A stretch of DNA of 64,000 nt from [Clostridium] citroniae WAL-17108 (GCF_000233455.1 NZ_JH376430.1:77312-141311); one strand, 5' to 3'; positions 26,168 through 35,791 are shown, counted from the first letter of the stretch. A program made the numbers and translations. Notes: a model not told the origin generated them from the letters alone.

Positions 26168-27313
26168 ATGAAACTATTACAAATTACCCCTGAACCTCCC
26201 TCTTTAATGTCTGGTGGAGGAATCGTCATTAAGCAAACTTTATTATCACTAGTGGAAAATAATTACTCCGTGGACTACATTGGTCCTGAAATTGAAGACA
26301 ATTCCCTAGCCGAGTTATATGATACAACTTACTACTTATCCCCTAGCAATAACATATTTCTACGAATATTTGATACTCTGTTCATGAATACAAACCGCCG
26401 CTATCGGTCATGGCTTAAATTGTGTATTGATTTTTCTGCATATGATGCAATTGTAATGGATTTCACTAAATTACATTATATCCTTAAACGAATAGGAAAT
26501 ACGCCTTTGTTCGTTCGTGTGCACAATGTAGAATATGATTATTCTCAAAATAATTATCGTCACCACCGGAATTTGTTTAATTTAATTGATGCCTGCTTCT
26601 CCAGACCCCGTGAACAGTTAATCGTCAAACGGGCCGATCATTTAATTGCTCTGACAGAAAAAGACAAGAACCGTTTGTGCCAATTATACCATATTCCATC
26701 TGAGAAAATAGCTGTCATTCCGGTGTGTATTCCGCAGAAAACAACACACCTTCCCCCTTTAGATACCCAAAATCATGCTCCACATCCATTACGTATGCTG
26801 ATAACCGGTTCACTGTGGTATGGTTCTAATTATGAAGGCATATTATGGTTTATAAAAAATATATACAGTCGTCTATTGATTCCAAAAGAACTTTGTATCG
26901 CTGGAGCCCATCCAACCCCTGAGTTCTTAGAATTTGTAAAGAAAATGCCCTCAATTACAATAGTGAATACGCCGGAAAATATGGAGCCATATTTTTATAA
27001 TGCAGAATTATACATTGCCCCCATTTTTGACGGCGCTGGCATGAAAGTCAAAGTTGCTGAAGCCTTGTCCTACGCTCTGCCAGTGGTCGGAACAAGCCAT
27101 GCATTTGAGGGCTATGCTATACAAAACGGCAGCAACTCATATATCGTAGATACCATAGATGATTTTGAAAAAAGCATACTCGATTACTATCATCTTGATG
27201 AAAACCAACGTTATAATATGCGGCTTTCCTCTCTACAATTGTTTCAATCTCGTTACAGCCTAAAAAGAAGCGCTGATTTATTCAAGAAATTAATTGACCC
27301 TATGAGCGTTTAA
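26168..27313 (+). CDS. GT4-like glycosyltransferase
   Basis: A 381-aa GT-B transferase and the only plus-strand gene in the A+T-rich locus. N-terminal donor-independent domain (MKLLQITPEPPSLMSGGG), then HLIALTEKDKNRLC, and the C-terminal nucleotide-sugar domain with MLITGSLWYGSNYEGILWFI and the EX7E-like APIFDGAGMKVKVAEALSYALPVVGT. Start ATG 26168 has TTTGGAGATATC upstream; a start 21 bases earlier has no ribosome binding site. Its stop codon overlaps that of the convergent GT2 gene inside one hairpin. Its own promoter suggests regulation separate from the main minus-strand operon. Confidence 0.88.
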   Translation: MKLLQITPEPPSLMSGGGIVIKQTLLSLVENNYSVDYIGPEIEDNSLAELYDTTYYLSPSNNIFLRIFDTLFMNTNRRYRSWLKLCIDFSAYDAIVMDFTKLHYILKRIGNTPLFVRVHNVEYDYSQNNYRHHRNLFNLIDACFSRPREQLIVKRADHLIALTEKDKNRLCQLYHIPSEKIAVIPVCIPQKTTHLPPLDTQNHAPHPLRMLITGSLWYGSNYEGILWFIKNIYSRLLIPKELCIAGAHPTPEFLEFVKKMPSITIVNTPENMEPYFYNAELYIAPIFDGAGMKVKVAEALSYALPVVGTSHAFEGYAIQNGSNSYIVDTIDDFEKSILDYYHLDENQRYNMRLSSLQLFQSRYSLKRSADLFKKLIDPMSV

Positions 27314-27327
27314 ACGCCCATAGGGTC
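27296..27327 (+). terminator. Hairpin terminator containing both convergent stop codons
   Basis: GACCCTATG (27296-27304) pairs with CATAGGGTC (27319-27327), with an inner GCGTTT/AAACGC palindrome. The TTTAAA centre holds the TAA of the plus-strand gene (27311-27313) and, on the other strand, the TAA of the minus-strand gene (27312-27310). CCTTTTT follows on the plus strand, so it terminates the GT4 transcript; no T run exists on the minus side. Confidence 0.85.
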
Positions 27328-28284
27328 CTTTTTGCTAATCCACTCTCTGTATTGCACTGGATCCAGCGTTTTTCCCCGATGGTTTTTCAAGCCATCCTTA
27401 ACAGCCATATTTAAAATCTTCAAACGAACTTTATGATATCCATTATATTTCGGCTTAATCGCTGCTGCAACCATTAACTTTAATATCTTTAATGTCATAA
27501 TAGCATATCCCAACATTCTAATTATTACATTGTTTTTAAACTCTCGAATTAAAAAATATTTATTACGTATGGAATAATACTCCTTCCACCATGCATCCGG
27601 CGCCATGTAGTTATTACTCAGGGGCGGATCTTGATGTTCTATTATCGCGTTTCTAACTACATATACTCCAAATTTTCTAGAGACACGATATGTATATTCA
27701 GTATCATCTCCATAAATAAACAAACTGCCATCAGCAATTCCTACCGCCTCCACTGCTTTCCGTGAAAACAGCGGGCCTACAAATGCATTGGCATCTACCT
27801 GAACAACATCCTCTAACTCTTCATATTTATACACAATCTGTCTTTCATTTAGCATCCATCCTTCCAATCTCTTATGGTGGTAAAACTGATACTCCTGTAA
27901 ATCAATTCCATAAATAAGGGGACATATTCCCCCCACATTTGGAAGATGTTGCTGATAATTAAGCAGTTGTTCCAGACAATCAGGGCATGGATATGCATCA
28001 TCATCCATAATCCAATACCAATCTGCATCATAACGATCCTTAGCAGCTTTCATTCCTGCCTCAAACCCACCTGCTCCACCAGTATTTTCTGAAAGCCAAA
28101 GAACATCGATACAATCATATTTGTCTGCAAACTGTTTTAGAATTTCTTTCTCTTTAATTCCACTATTATTATCTATAATCAGTATTTTATAGACAGGTTT
28201 TGTCTGCTTACATAATGACTCCAAACATCTAAATAACGTGCTTGTCCGATTATAGGTTACCGTAATTGCCACTATTCTTTCCAT
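27310..28284 (-). CDS. GT2 glycosyltransferase, GlfT2-like
   Basis: A 324-aa GT-A transferase like galactofuranosyl/rhamnosyl transferases: IVAITVTYNRTSTLFRCLESL, LIIDNNS, TGGAGGFEAGMKAA and the metal-binding YWIMDDDAYPC (DDD motif). FIYGDDTEYTYRVSRKFG and an IIEHQD His follow, as in this group. The C-terminal region has a hydrophobic patch that may associate with the membrane. It stands alone between a 674-base gap and the convergent GT4 gene and presumably has its own promoter. The sugar is not predictable, though the GDDTEY and TGGAGG motifs fit a furanose-type transferase. Confidence 0.88.
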   Translation of the reverse strand: MERIVAITVTYNRTSTLFRCLESLCKQTKPVYKILIIDNNSGIKEKEILKQFADKYDCIDVLWLSENTGGAGGFEAGMKAAKDRYDADWYWIMDDDAYPCPDCLEQLLNYQQHLPNVGGICPLIYGIDLQEYQFYHHKRLEGWMLNERQIVYKYEELEDVVQVDANAFVGPLFSRKAVEAVGIADGSLFIYGDDTEYTYRVSRKFGVYVVRNAIIEHQDPPLSNNYMAPDAWWKEYYSIRNKYFLIREFKNNVIIRMLGYAIMTLKILKLMVAAAIKPKYNGYHKVRLKILNMAVKDGLKNHRGKTLDPVQYREWISKKDPMGV

Positions 28285-28958
28285 AAACGCCTCAAAATGC
28301 CCCCCACCCCATCATATACTCCTAACAAATTAATTACTCTTCCCAAATAAGATTACTTTGTCCTTACCATATACAAATTATGAGATAGAAAACCAATGCA
28401 AATGTCTACAAGTATATACAATGTGAAAATGAACATATCTGTAGTAAATTGCTCATGTCCAGCTACTCCACCAATAGGCAATTAATAACCATTACTAAAA
28501 GTAGTACAATTATTCTCTCAAAGTCATAATTATACCTTCTGGAGAGATATTATATAATATAATTGCCAATAAATAATGCAAGTAAATATCAGCCCCACAA
28601 AATCATTATCAATAATGTCTCCCATTCCGGTCACATACAATAGCAAAATAGTTCATCAAGAACAAACTAAACGGATTATTATTTTCTTAATATTACTACG
28701 ACCAATTGAACAACTTAATAATACCAACTGAATAACAAATGGAAGAATATAAAATAAATATTACAAACTCTTCCATTTAATTGCAATACACCTGCTTAAG
28801 CTGGCCTTATAAAAATTATACTTAAATATAAACCCCTGACCACTAATGAAATTCCCGTGTAATCCTATATATAGTATATTGCTATAATTATGCAAAATAC
28901 AAATCTCCAAAATTCTATTGCTCCCTGTTTTTTGTATTTCATATCTGCTACTCTAAGG
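28285..28958. other. Long A+T-rich intergenic gap
   Basis: 674 bases with no open frame of note on either strand between ManC and the GlfT2-like gene, both minus strand. A weak inverted repeat TGGAAGA/TCTTCCA lies near 28740-28778. It may be the scar of a lost gene and should contain the promoter of the downstream transferase. Confidence 0.45.
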
Positions 28959-30293
28959 TTACCATTCGTATTCTAACCTCTCGCTAGGTATCTGAATCGA
29001 ATCATTTTCTCCCATTTGAATTTCCAATAATTCTGTATTAGAAATTGCCCTTAGTGCATGTTTAACCATAGGTCGAATAACTATTGAATCTCCTGCTGAA
29101 ATCAATCTTTGTTCTCCATCCAGTACAAGCTTTGCTTTTCCCCTAACTATTACCCAAACTTCTGTTCTGGTCACGTGAAAACGATAGCTTAGGCTCATCC
29201 CTGCTTTAATATTTAACCTTTTTGTTATACTCATTCTTCCATTTTCTTCAGAGGTATAATCTATTACCCTATACTCTCCCCAAATCTTTGACTCATACAT
29301 CGGATACTGTAAAATCCTATCAGTATATTTTTTTAGGTATGAACTTTCCTCTTTATTAGATACAAGAATACCATCGTGACTTCCCACTACTACGGCATCT
29401 TTAATTCCCATTACAATCACTGGTATATCTAACATATTAAGAACATGAACATTTTTACATGTATCAGCAATAATGACATCTTGCCCTATGGATTCCGTAC
29501 GCATTTCCTCTGTAAGAGTATTCCAAGTACCTAGATCTTTCCAATTTCCTCTATAAATTACAACATCTAATTTAGATTCTTTTTCAACAACTTCATAATC
29601 AAAACTATTATTCACAAAAATGTTATAGTTATTTATAAGATTTTCATATGAATCCAAACTTACAAATTTGTTAAGAATATTAATTACATACCCTAATTTA
29701 AAACCAAACACACCACAATTCCACAATGCCCCCTCTTCCATTAATTGTTTGGCTCTATTTAACTCCGGCTTTTCTTCAAAAATCCATAATCCATTCTTTT
29801 TTTCTGAATGCAATATATACCCATACTTTTCCGATGGATACGTAGGAACTGTCCCCAACAGCACTATATTACTCTTCCCTTTAACAACTATTTCTTCCAT
29901 GCTTTTTAAACATTCGAAATATTGATCGTCAGCAAAAACATCTATTGGAAGGACAATAATAGGCGATTCCATATCTAGTTTCTTTTTAAAATAATAATAT
30001 GCACATGCTAGTAAAATAGCCGGAAAGGTATTCCGCCTTTCAGGTTCCAAAACGATATCTATATCGCTCCCCAATTGGCGTTCCAATATTCCACGTTGTA
30101 TGTTGTTCGTTGAAACAACAATATCCGCCTTATCTATGGTCCTCCTTATTTGCGCATAGACTCTTTGCACCATAGACTCCTTTGCACCCTCACTTTTCGA
30201 TGGCAGTAGTTTTAAAAATTGTTTTGACATTGCATCATTAGACAATGGCCAAAGTCGTTTTCCCGATCCCCCTGAGAGTAATATTATATGCAT
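28959..30293 (-). CDS. manC: Mannose-1-phosphate guanylyltransferase / mannose-6-phosphate isomerase
   Basis: A 444-aa bifunctional enzyme making GDP-mannose. The N-terminal nucleotidyltransferase has the signature IILLSGGSGKRLWPLSNDAMSKQF and WIFEEKPELNRA; the C-terminal cupin is the type II phosphomannose isomerase domain (RMSITKRLNIKAGMSLSYRFHVTR ... AGDSIVIRPMVKHALRAI). Length is slightly below the usual ~470. With the phosphohexomutase it supplies GDP-mannose to Gmd at 40.5-41.5 kb in the same locus. AAAGGATGAGCAT precedes the ATG. It is the last gene of the uninterrupted minus-strand series. Confidence 0.94.
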   Translation of the reverse strand: MHIILLSGGSGKRLWPLSNDAMSKQFLKLLPSKSEGAKESMVQRVYAQIRRTIDKADIVVSTNNIQRGILERQLGSDIDIVLEPERRNTFPAILLACAYYYFKKKLDMESPIIVLPIDVFADDQYFECLKSMEEIVVKGKSNIVLLGTVPTYPSEKYGYILHSEKKNGLWIFEEKPELNRAKQLMEEGALWNCGVFGFKLGYVINILNKFVSLDSYENLINNYNIFVNNSFDYEVVEKESKLDVVIYRGNWKDLGTWNTLTEEMRTESIGQDVIIADTCKNVHVLNMLDIPVIVMGIKDAVVVGSHDGILVSNKEESSYLKKYTDRILQYPMYESKIWGEYRVIDYTSEENGRMSITKRLNIKAGMSLSYRFHVTRTEVWVIVRGKAKLVLDGEQRLISAGDSIVIRPMVKHALRAISNTELLEIQMGENDSIQIPSERLEYEW

Positions 30294-30316
30294 ATGCTCA
30301 TCCTTTCATTGGTATA

Positions 30317-32530
30317 TTACTTCTTCTTTACCAGTCTATTTCTAACATTCAATAGTGCAAGGCATAACTGTCTCGGGAACCATCCCCATTTTGTTCCCAA
30401 AAATGCCTGAATTCTTCTAGCCACTTTCCATGAATTCGAAGTTTTTATTTCCATCAATTCGTGGTAACTATTCCGAGCTACATTAGGAGCAGTAAATGCA
30501 AGCGAACTCTTTGTATATGGTTTATATCCCTTTTCTACAATATTATATAAAAACTGCTTTGCCTTCTCCTCCGAACCAAAATCAAAATCCGGCTGCATTG
30601 GCGGCTGTCTTAACATCTCTAGATATTGTTCATGGTCCTGGTCCAACTCCTTAATCCGCTTGCATACTGCCCTCCAATCATTATTATAATCATTACAATT
30701 AATAAATGCCTTAGGATTGAAATCTGCAACGACATCAGGATTCCCCCAATAGATTGGAATAGAATATGCATAAAATGGATGTATCAGCTTCTCTGTTGTA
30801 TGCCCTGGTATCGCAGTATTTTCAAAAGCTATTGTAAATTTATAGTTTTTAATAAACTCCAATTTTGTAGAGGTCCAATTGTCAACAATGCTATCACGTC
30901 CATCTTTAACCGACCATCTAATCCCTAACCCATCTTTCATATTATTAAGTACACGTCCAGGACAGTCCACTCTTCTATACTTCATTAACTCCAAACAAAA
31001 CTTTTTTCTTAATACGGCACCTTCTCCAAAACTTTCGTTAGAATAAATAAAATTACAGAATCGTCTGTTTATTAGCTTCTCGCTCACAATACTCCGATTT
31101 TGAATTTTATCTTTAATATCAATTAGACTGCTATTAATCCATCCACTAATACTAATCCCCTTTTCAATCCAGTCAGGCTCCAAATTACCGATTGGTGTTC
31201 CATACCGTTCCCCAACGTCAGCACGAATATATCTATCTCCTAACTCTAAGCGGTCATGGCACATGGCATAGTCACATTCATTAAAATTGGGTATGGTATC
31301 CTCACCGGTAAAAAATATTTTAATACAGTTCTTATATTGATCAAAAGTCAATCCAAACACACTATAGAATAAAAACTCAGGATTATCGGAAAATACTACA
31401 TTATACTTTTCTCTAAGTACCCTAGTAATCCAAATCTTCTCTTTATTAAAATCCGGAGGAACATCTACATATTTTATTTTTATAGTTTTTTTACTTGAAG
31501 CTACATGAATTGCAAATAATCCTAGTATACTCCTCCTTATAACATCAAAATTACTCTCATTGGAATTAAGTTCATACTCTATGGCATCATTACATAAACC
31601 AAGGTGTTTTAATCCTGTATAAGGTAACGAATTTCCGTTAGGCCAATGATTCGCTTTAAAGGTATGAATTATTATTTTCTTACATGTTGAAGATGAAATA
31701 ATGTCAAAAAAACCACTACGTATTCCAATTGCAAATCCTGCTTTATCCATAAACGGAACTAAATCTCTATAATCCAGCCCTAACTTTACCGTATTAGCTA
31801 GTGGTTTTTCACTTCCAAAACAGTTCGTACATACTGAATATCCACTAAGCTGAAGTTGTTTGACAATACTATTCCAAAAACTCACGTGAAATGTTCCATT
31901 TCCTGTTGAGTATGGTGAAATCATCACTGTCTTTCCTGGTTTTAATTTTTTATATTTAAAAATCTTATCTATCTTATTAGAATCAGTCTCAAATATAGGA
32001 ATCAGTGGTTTTTCCAACTTACTAAGTTTGCATCCATATATCAGATAAAAATCTAAAAGAGACAGTCCTTTATATCCCATCAAGTTCCAAGTTATCCAAA
32101 GATAATTTGTATGCTCCCCACCAAAATTTGCTATATGGTTTAGGACATATATATCACTTTTTTCAACTCCCCAAAATAATCGCATATGAATCAAATATGT
32201 GTAATGTTCCCAACTTAATATTTCATATTGAGCGTTAGAAAACCACTGTGGAAATAACTCCAGAACACGAATTTCTGATGCCCCACCTGCAATCATCATA
32301 TATTTATCTATCTTTTTAAATTTTAACCACTGCGGAAAATACTTCGCTACCATATAGAAATCGCCTGTCCCCTTAAAGGTGGGCGTTATTATGGGTAAAT
32401 TCCCATGCTTTTTTTTTAACCTACAGTATTCTTTATATCCCCTCCACACACTTGTATAAAATACTAATGCAATACCAATTAAATTTATCTTTGTAATTTT
32501 ATTAATAATTTTTGTTTTGATCTTTTCCAT
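30317..32530 (-). CDS. Two-domain glycosyltransferase: GT9-like N-half fused to GT10 (fucosyltransferase-like) C-half
   Basis: A 737-aa protein. The C-terminal half is GT10, the alpha-1,3-fucosyltransferase family: FCNFIYSNESFGEGAVLRKKF, then NYKFTIAFENTAIPGHTTEK and LIHPFYAYSIPIYWGNPDV. The N-terminal half (about 40-345) resembles GT9-like transferases (KTVMISPYSTGNGTF, FAIGIRSGFFDII) and is related to the separate gene at 44832-45809. GT10 uses GDP-L-fucose; here GDP-colitose or a derivative from the Gmd/ColD/fucose-synthase genes is the natural donor. ATG 32530 has GGAGG nine bases upstream and follows the preceding stop by one base. Two transferase domains imply addition of two sugars in sequence. 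Confidence 0.85.
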   Translation of the reverse strand: MEKIKTKIINKITKINLIGIALVFYTSVWRGYKEYCRLKKKHGNLPIITPTFKGTGDFYMVAKYFPQWLKFKKIDKYMMIAGGASEIRVLELFPQWFSNAQYEILSWEHYTYLIHMRLFWGVEKSDIYVLNHIANFGGEHTNYLWITWNLMGYKGLSLLDFYLIYGCKLSKLEKPLIPIFETDSNKIDKIFKYKKLKPGKTVMISPYSTGNGTFHVSFWNSIVKQLQLSGYSVCTNCFGSEKPLANTVKLGLDYRDLVPFMDKAGFAIGIRSGFFDIISSSTCKKIIIHTFKANHWPNGNSLPYTGLKHLGLCNDAIEYELNSNESNFDVIRRSILGLFAIHVASSKKTIKIKYVDVPPDFNKEKIWITRVLREKYNVVFSDNPEFLFYSVFGLTFDQYKNCIKIFFTGEDTIPNFNECDYAMCHDRLELGDRYIRADVGERYGTPIGNLEPDWIEKGISISGWINSSLIDIKDKIQNRSIVSEKLINRRFCNFIYSNESFGEGAVLRKKFCLELMKYRRVDCPGRVLNNMKDGLGIRWSVKDGRDSIVDNWTSTKLEFIKNYKFTIAFENTAIPGHTTEKLIHPFYAYSIPIYWGNPDVVADFNPKAFINCNDYNNDWRAVCKRIKELDQDHEQYLEMLRQPPMQPDFDFGSEEKAKQFLYNIVEKGYKPYTKSSLAFTAPNVARNSYHELMEIKTSNSWKVARRIQAFLGTKWGWFPRQLCLALLNVRNRLVKKK

Positions 32531-32531
32531 C

Positions 32532-33068
32532 TCAACAATCCTCCACGCCAAGAAAATCCACTATTTTCTCATCCCATCCATCATATTTTGGAGGCTTACG
32601 GCGTATAAAAGGTGTTAACTGGTATACACCAAGAGCAAATATTTCTTCCACTGTAATACCATTTTTTCCGATTAACGTATTCGCATCTCTACCGGCTGGT
32701 TCTTCTAAAGACCCTATTATTAGCCTGGAGTCAAACTGATAAAGGCATGCATATTTCATAATTAATTCCATTTTTTTTCTTGTATAAAATTTTACTGTCA
32801 CTCTATCAGAAAACAAATCAGCCGTTTCCCTAACCATTGGATCATATGTTAAAATAAGAGCATTATGATAACCTCTTCTTTTAAGCATAGGCTCCAAATA
32901 TAATAATGCATAAAAATTATAATCTCTCTTTAAAGAAGGTAACAAAATAATAGCCGAATGCCCTACTTCCTTAAGTCGTGTTATTTTATGCCACTCCCAC
33001 CATGCAAGATAACAATCCAACAAGTTCTTTAATAATTCTTTTCTAACCCTCTTTAACTGCTTATCCAT
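32532..33068 (-). CDS. Unknown polysaccharide-locus protein
   Basis: A 178-aa protein of no family I recognise. It is basic at the N-terminus, lacks a signal peptide or clear membrane segment, and has alternating strand/helix character (HSAIILLPSLKRDYNFYALLYL, YHNALILTYDPMVRETADLF, RLIIGSLEEPAGRDANTLIG). The GSLEEPAGRDANTLIG segment could be a nucleotide-facing loop. It lies between the split transketolase pair and the GT9-GT10 fusion and ends one base before the latter's start, so the two are tightly coupled. An accessory role in transfer or in the unusual sugar pathway is possible. Confidence 0.75.
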   Translation of the reverse strand: MDKQLKRVRKELLKNLLDCYLAWWEWHKITRLKEVGHSAIILLPSLKRDYNFYALLYLEPMLKRRGYHNALILTYDPMVRETADLFSDRVTVKFYTRKKMELIMKYACLYQFDSRLIIGSLEEPAGRDANTLIGKNGITVEEIFALGVYQLTPFIRRKPPKYDGWDEKIVDFLGVEDC

Positions 33069-33104
33069 TTCAACTCCATATAGTTCCTTTATTCAATGTA
33101 TTAA

Positions 33105-33995
33105 CTATTCAACAGGGCGGTCAATCATCCTATGTAACTTTTTCTTTAACGTATCTTCGTTAAAGCCGAATAATTCATCCTTTTCCTTCTTAGTTCCATA
33201 AGTGCGTATAATTCGGAGAGGTACACCAACCCAGTCCATCTGAACCTGTTCGGGATGGAGCGCTGATATAATATCATGCGTCAATGTATTTTCGTATTCA
33301 GGTTCACATACCAGTACTTTTTTAGAGGGGCAATTATTTCTAAGGGTATCTTTATCAAATGGTGCCAATGTTGTATAGTATAAAATAGTTACATCCTCAT
33401 CTGCAAAAGCATTCATCACTAAGTCCAACATAGTAGAGACTGCAATGACTGTCGCCTTTTTACCTGTTCGGATTATTGTTGCCTTGTCAGCTTCAACTGC
33501 GCATTCATATTTGTTGCAGTGATCACTCATTCTAAAAAAGGTGGGCTTTCCATTTCTATATGTCTGCTGTAATAGTGACTCCATCTGCTTCGGAGTCCCT
33601 GGAGCAATGAATTGAACATCAACCAGCTGTTTTATATATGTGGCATCAGCAGGCGAATAATGTGAGTATCCTAACGTACTAAAATCGTACGCCGCGCCTG
33701 TTGTTATAAAAATTCCATCCAGATTCTGATATGCAAAATTCAATTTTATTTGTTCCAATGCCCTTTCTGCGATAAACGGCGTAATTCCGTATATAATAGG
33801 AGATAACCCTTTTATAGCCATACCCGCCGCCACACTAACCATACCCGCCTCAAAAATCCCTATATTCATGGCTCTCTCTGGTATATCATAAATCAAGTCC
33901 GAAAATGCTATCGCTCCAATATCTGCTAGCATCAAAACTGCAGTTTCATCACTCCGCACAATTCGTTCTACTTCATTAAACATTGCCCGTCTCAA
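33105..33995 (-). CDS. Split transketolase, C-terminal subunit (pair 1)
   Basis: The Pyr and C-terminal domains of a transketolase as a separate 296-aa protein. The ThDP-activating Glu is in NIGIFEAGMVSVAAGMA; the substrate-site His is in LGYSHYSPAD; the C domain contains ATVIAVSTMLDLVMNAF. TTG 33995 is the likely start: GGAGGTG lies eight bases upstream and the start MRRAMFNEVERIV matches the family; the next ATG (33983) is too far from that site. It overlaps the stop of its N-terminal partner by 20 bases, fitting an alpha2beta2 complex. In this locus a ketol transfer to a nucleotide-keto-sugar is more likely than pentose phosphate metabolism. Confidence 0.88.
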   Translation of the reverse strand: MRRAMFNEVERIVRSDETAVLMLADIGAIAFSDLIYDIPERAMNIGIFEAGMVSVAAGMAIKGLSPIIYGITPFIAERALEQIKLNFAYQNLDGIFITTGAAYDFSTLGYSHYSPADATYIKQLVDVQFIAPGTPKQMESLLQQTYRNGKPTFFRMSDHCNKYECAVEADKATIIRTGKKATVIAVSTMLDLVMNAFADEDVTILYYTTLAPFDKDTLRNNCPSKKVLVCEPEYENTLTHDIISALHPEQVQMDWVGVPLRIIRTYGTKKEKDELFGFNEDTLKKKLHRMIDRPVE

Positions 33996-34794
33996 AAGAG
34001 TCCACCTCCTTCATTAAAACTTCTAACTCTTCTTCGTTGGGTGCCCGATGAAACCACATTGCTTGTTCCATCATTGTTCTACTCCCGTATCCTCGTTTCG
34101 TATGTGCAATAATAGCTAAGGGTTTTCCCACATGTCCTATTCTCAGGGCTCTTTCTATCTCTGAATGATTATGACCATCTATTTGGCATACTTGGAAACC
34201 AAATGCCTCTAATTTTGCTTTCATGTCACCTAAGTTCAACATTACACCAATCGAATCATTATCATCAATTATTACACATAAGTTATCCAACTTACGATAT
34301 CCTGCAAGTAAAGCTGCTTCCCACATTGTTCCTTCATTGAACTCTCCATCCCCTACCAAGGCATATACATTGGTAGGGGAATTTTGTATTTTTCCAGCCA
34401 TTGCAATTCCCACTGCCTGCGGGAAACCATGCCCCAGGGAGCCAGCACTTATTTCAATTCCTCCATCAAACTTGGTTCGATCCGCCTGCATAGCAAATCT
34501 GGAATTAATCTTACAAAATGTATCCAGTTCTCCAAATCTAAAAAAGCCTTTTTCAGCTAAAACACAAAAAAGTCCTAAAGTCGCTTGTCCTTTACTTAAT
34601 ACAAAAAAATCGCGATGGATATCCCTACGATTTTCCGGAGAGCATCTCAAAACCTTATCATATAGTATATATATAACATCTAATGCTGAAAAAACACTTT
34701 GTAAATTTGCATCATTCCCTTTATTTGCTATTTCAAGACATTTTTTCCTTAAAAATTTAACATTATCATAGCTATCTATTATCGTCTTGTCCAT
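33976..34794 (-). CDS. Split transketolase, N-terminal subunit (pair 1), with altered active-site histidines
   Basis: The PP domain of transketolase (272 aa). ThDP/Mg binding is intact (ALVGDGEFNEGTMWEAAL ... VIIDDN), as are ISAGSLGHG and the late His (MWFHRAP). Two histidines conserved in transketolases are replaced by Gln: SKGHA is SKGQA, and the GHP motif after NSR is MQA. The neighbouring pair 2 subunit keeps both. This suggests a non-canonical donor or acceptor. Start ATG 34794 has GGAG five bases upstream and overlaps the end of the aldolase gene by 23 bases. Confidence 0.88.
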   Translation of the reverse strand: MDKTIIDSYDNVKFLRKKCLEIANKGNDANLQSVFSALDVIYILYDKVLRCSPENRRDIHRDFFVLSKGQATLGLFCVLAEKGFFRFGELDTFCKINSRFAMQADRTKFDGGIEISAGSLGHGFPQAVGIAMAGKIQNSPTNVYALVGDGEFNEGTMWEAALLAGYRKLDNLCVIIDDNDSIGVMLNLGDMKAKLEAFGFQVCQIDGHNHSEIERALRIGHVGKPLAIIAHTKRGYGSRTMMEQAMWFHRAPNEEELEVLMKEVDSFETGNV

Positions 34795-35791
34795 ATTTCT
34801 CCATTGCCTCATCTGCCACTTTCGTGATTAACGTATATCTAAAGTCATCCGGAATATAATCCAATACTCCCGACAGATCCTTTAACCTACTAACGCCTTT
34901 CTTATTTAAATACCAGCCATATGCAGAATTTGTATTTTTAGATGAGGTCGTAAAGTATTCCATCGAATAACCCCAATAATATGTTTCAAAAATCCTTCGT
35001 ATATACGCATCAAATACGTTTAAAATCTTGCCTATATCATACTGCTTGCCAAAATTCTTATTTAAATATTGTGCAATCAACTCAGTGGCTAGATTCCCCG
35101 CTCCTCTTCCCATTCCGTAAATACCAGCATCTATAATTAAATGCCGATCCGTTTCATATTCTGCAAATACCTGGCTATTCGAAAATGCCATTTGGATATT
35201 ATTGTGTGCATGAAACCCAAATGCAATACCTGGAGCCAATATGTCATCAACTACTTTCATCAGATGAAGTACGTCCCTATTATATAAAACTCCAAAGCTG
35301 TCCACTATATAAAATGCGTATGGCTCTACATCATTAACCTCTTTTACCAGCGCTTCTAGTTCTTCGTCTGAATACACTGAGGTTGCCATTGCCTGAAGAA
35401 ATACAATATACCCCTTCTGTTTAAGGCCTTCCGCATACTTTAATGCATCTTTCCATTCAGGCTTAAAAAAGGCTAAGCGAATGCACTGCACAGTATCCTC
35501 GCCACATCCCGGGATCTGAAAACTGTCCTTTTCAGAATATGTCAACATAAGAGTATATACGCATTTATTATTCTTTTTCTTAAGTAATGGAAGAATCTCA
35601 GAAAAATTGTTAAATTTAACCTGTTCCTCTGCTTTCTTGGTTAAGCCTAATATACCGACTTCTACAAATTCTATTCCCGCATCCTGTAATTCTTCTATAA
35701 TTCCGCTTGCAGTTCTGTTATCAAACTCCCAATTATTTACATATCCTCCATCCCTTAGTGTACAGTCTAATATTGAAATATTTTTATTCAT
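34772..35791 (-). CDS. DRE-TIM metallolyase family aldolase (HMGL-like)
   Basis: A 339-aa TIM-barrel enzyme of the HMG-CoA lyase / 4-hydroxy-2-oxovalerate aldolase superfamily: the divalent-metal motif ISILDCTLRDGGYVN at the N-terminus, FGFHAHNNIQMAFSN with the metal His pair, and IYGMGRGAGNLATELI. Members cleave or form C-C bonds next to a 2-oxo acid. The usual partner, an acylating aldehyde dehydrogenase, is absent; instead it sits between two split transketolase pairs. It may provide or consume an oxo-acid, or extend a sugar chain. It follows the pair 2 subunit by 18 bases. Confidence 0.88.
   Translation of the reverse strand: MNKNISILDCTLRDGGYVNNWEFDNRTASGIIEELQDAGIEFVEVGILGLTKKAEEQVKFNNFSEILPLLKKKNNKCVYTLMLTYSEKDSFQIPGCGEDTVQCIRLAFFKPEWKDALKYAEGLKQKGYIVFLQAMATSVYSDEELEALVKEVNDVEPYAFYIVDSFGVLYNRDVLHLMKVVDDILAPGIAFGFHAHNNIQMAFSNSQVFAEYETDRHLIIDAGIYGMGRGAGNLATELIAQYLNKNFGKQYDIGKILNVFDAYIRRIFETYYWGYSMEYFTTSSKNTNSAYGWYLNKKGVSRLKDLSGVLDYIPDDFRYTLITKVADEAMEKYGQDDNR

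Noticed and set aside
28285..28958. Possible small RNA or riboswitch in the long gap
   Set aside because: Only weak A+T-rich inverted repeats; no recognisable aptamer or terminator pattern.
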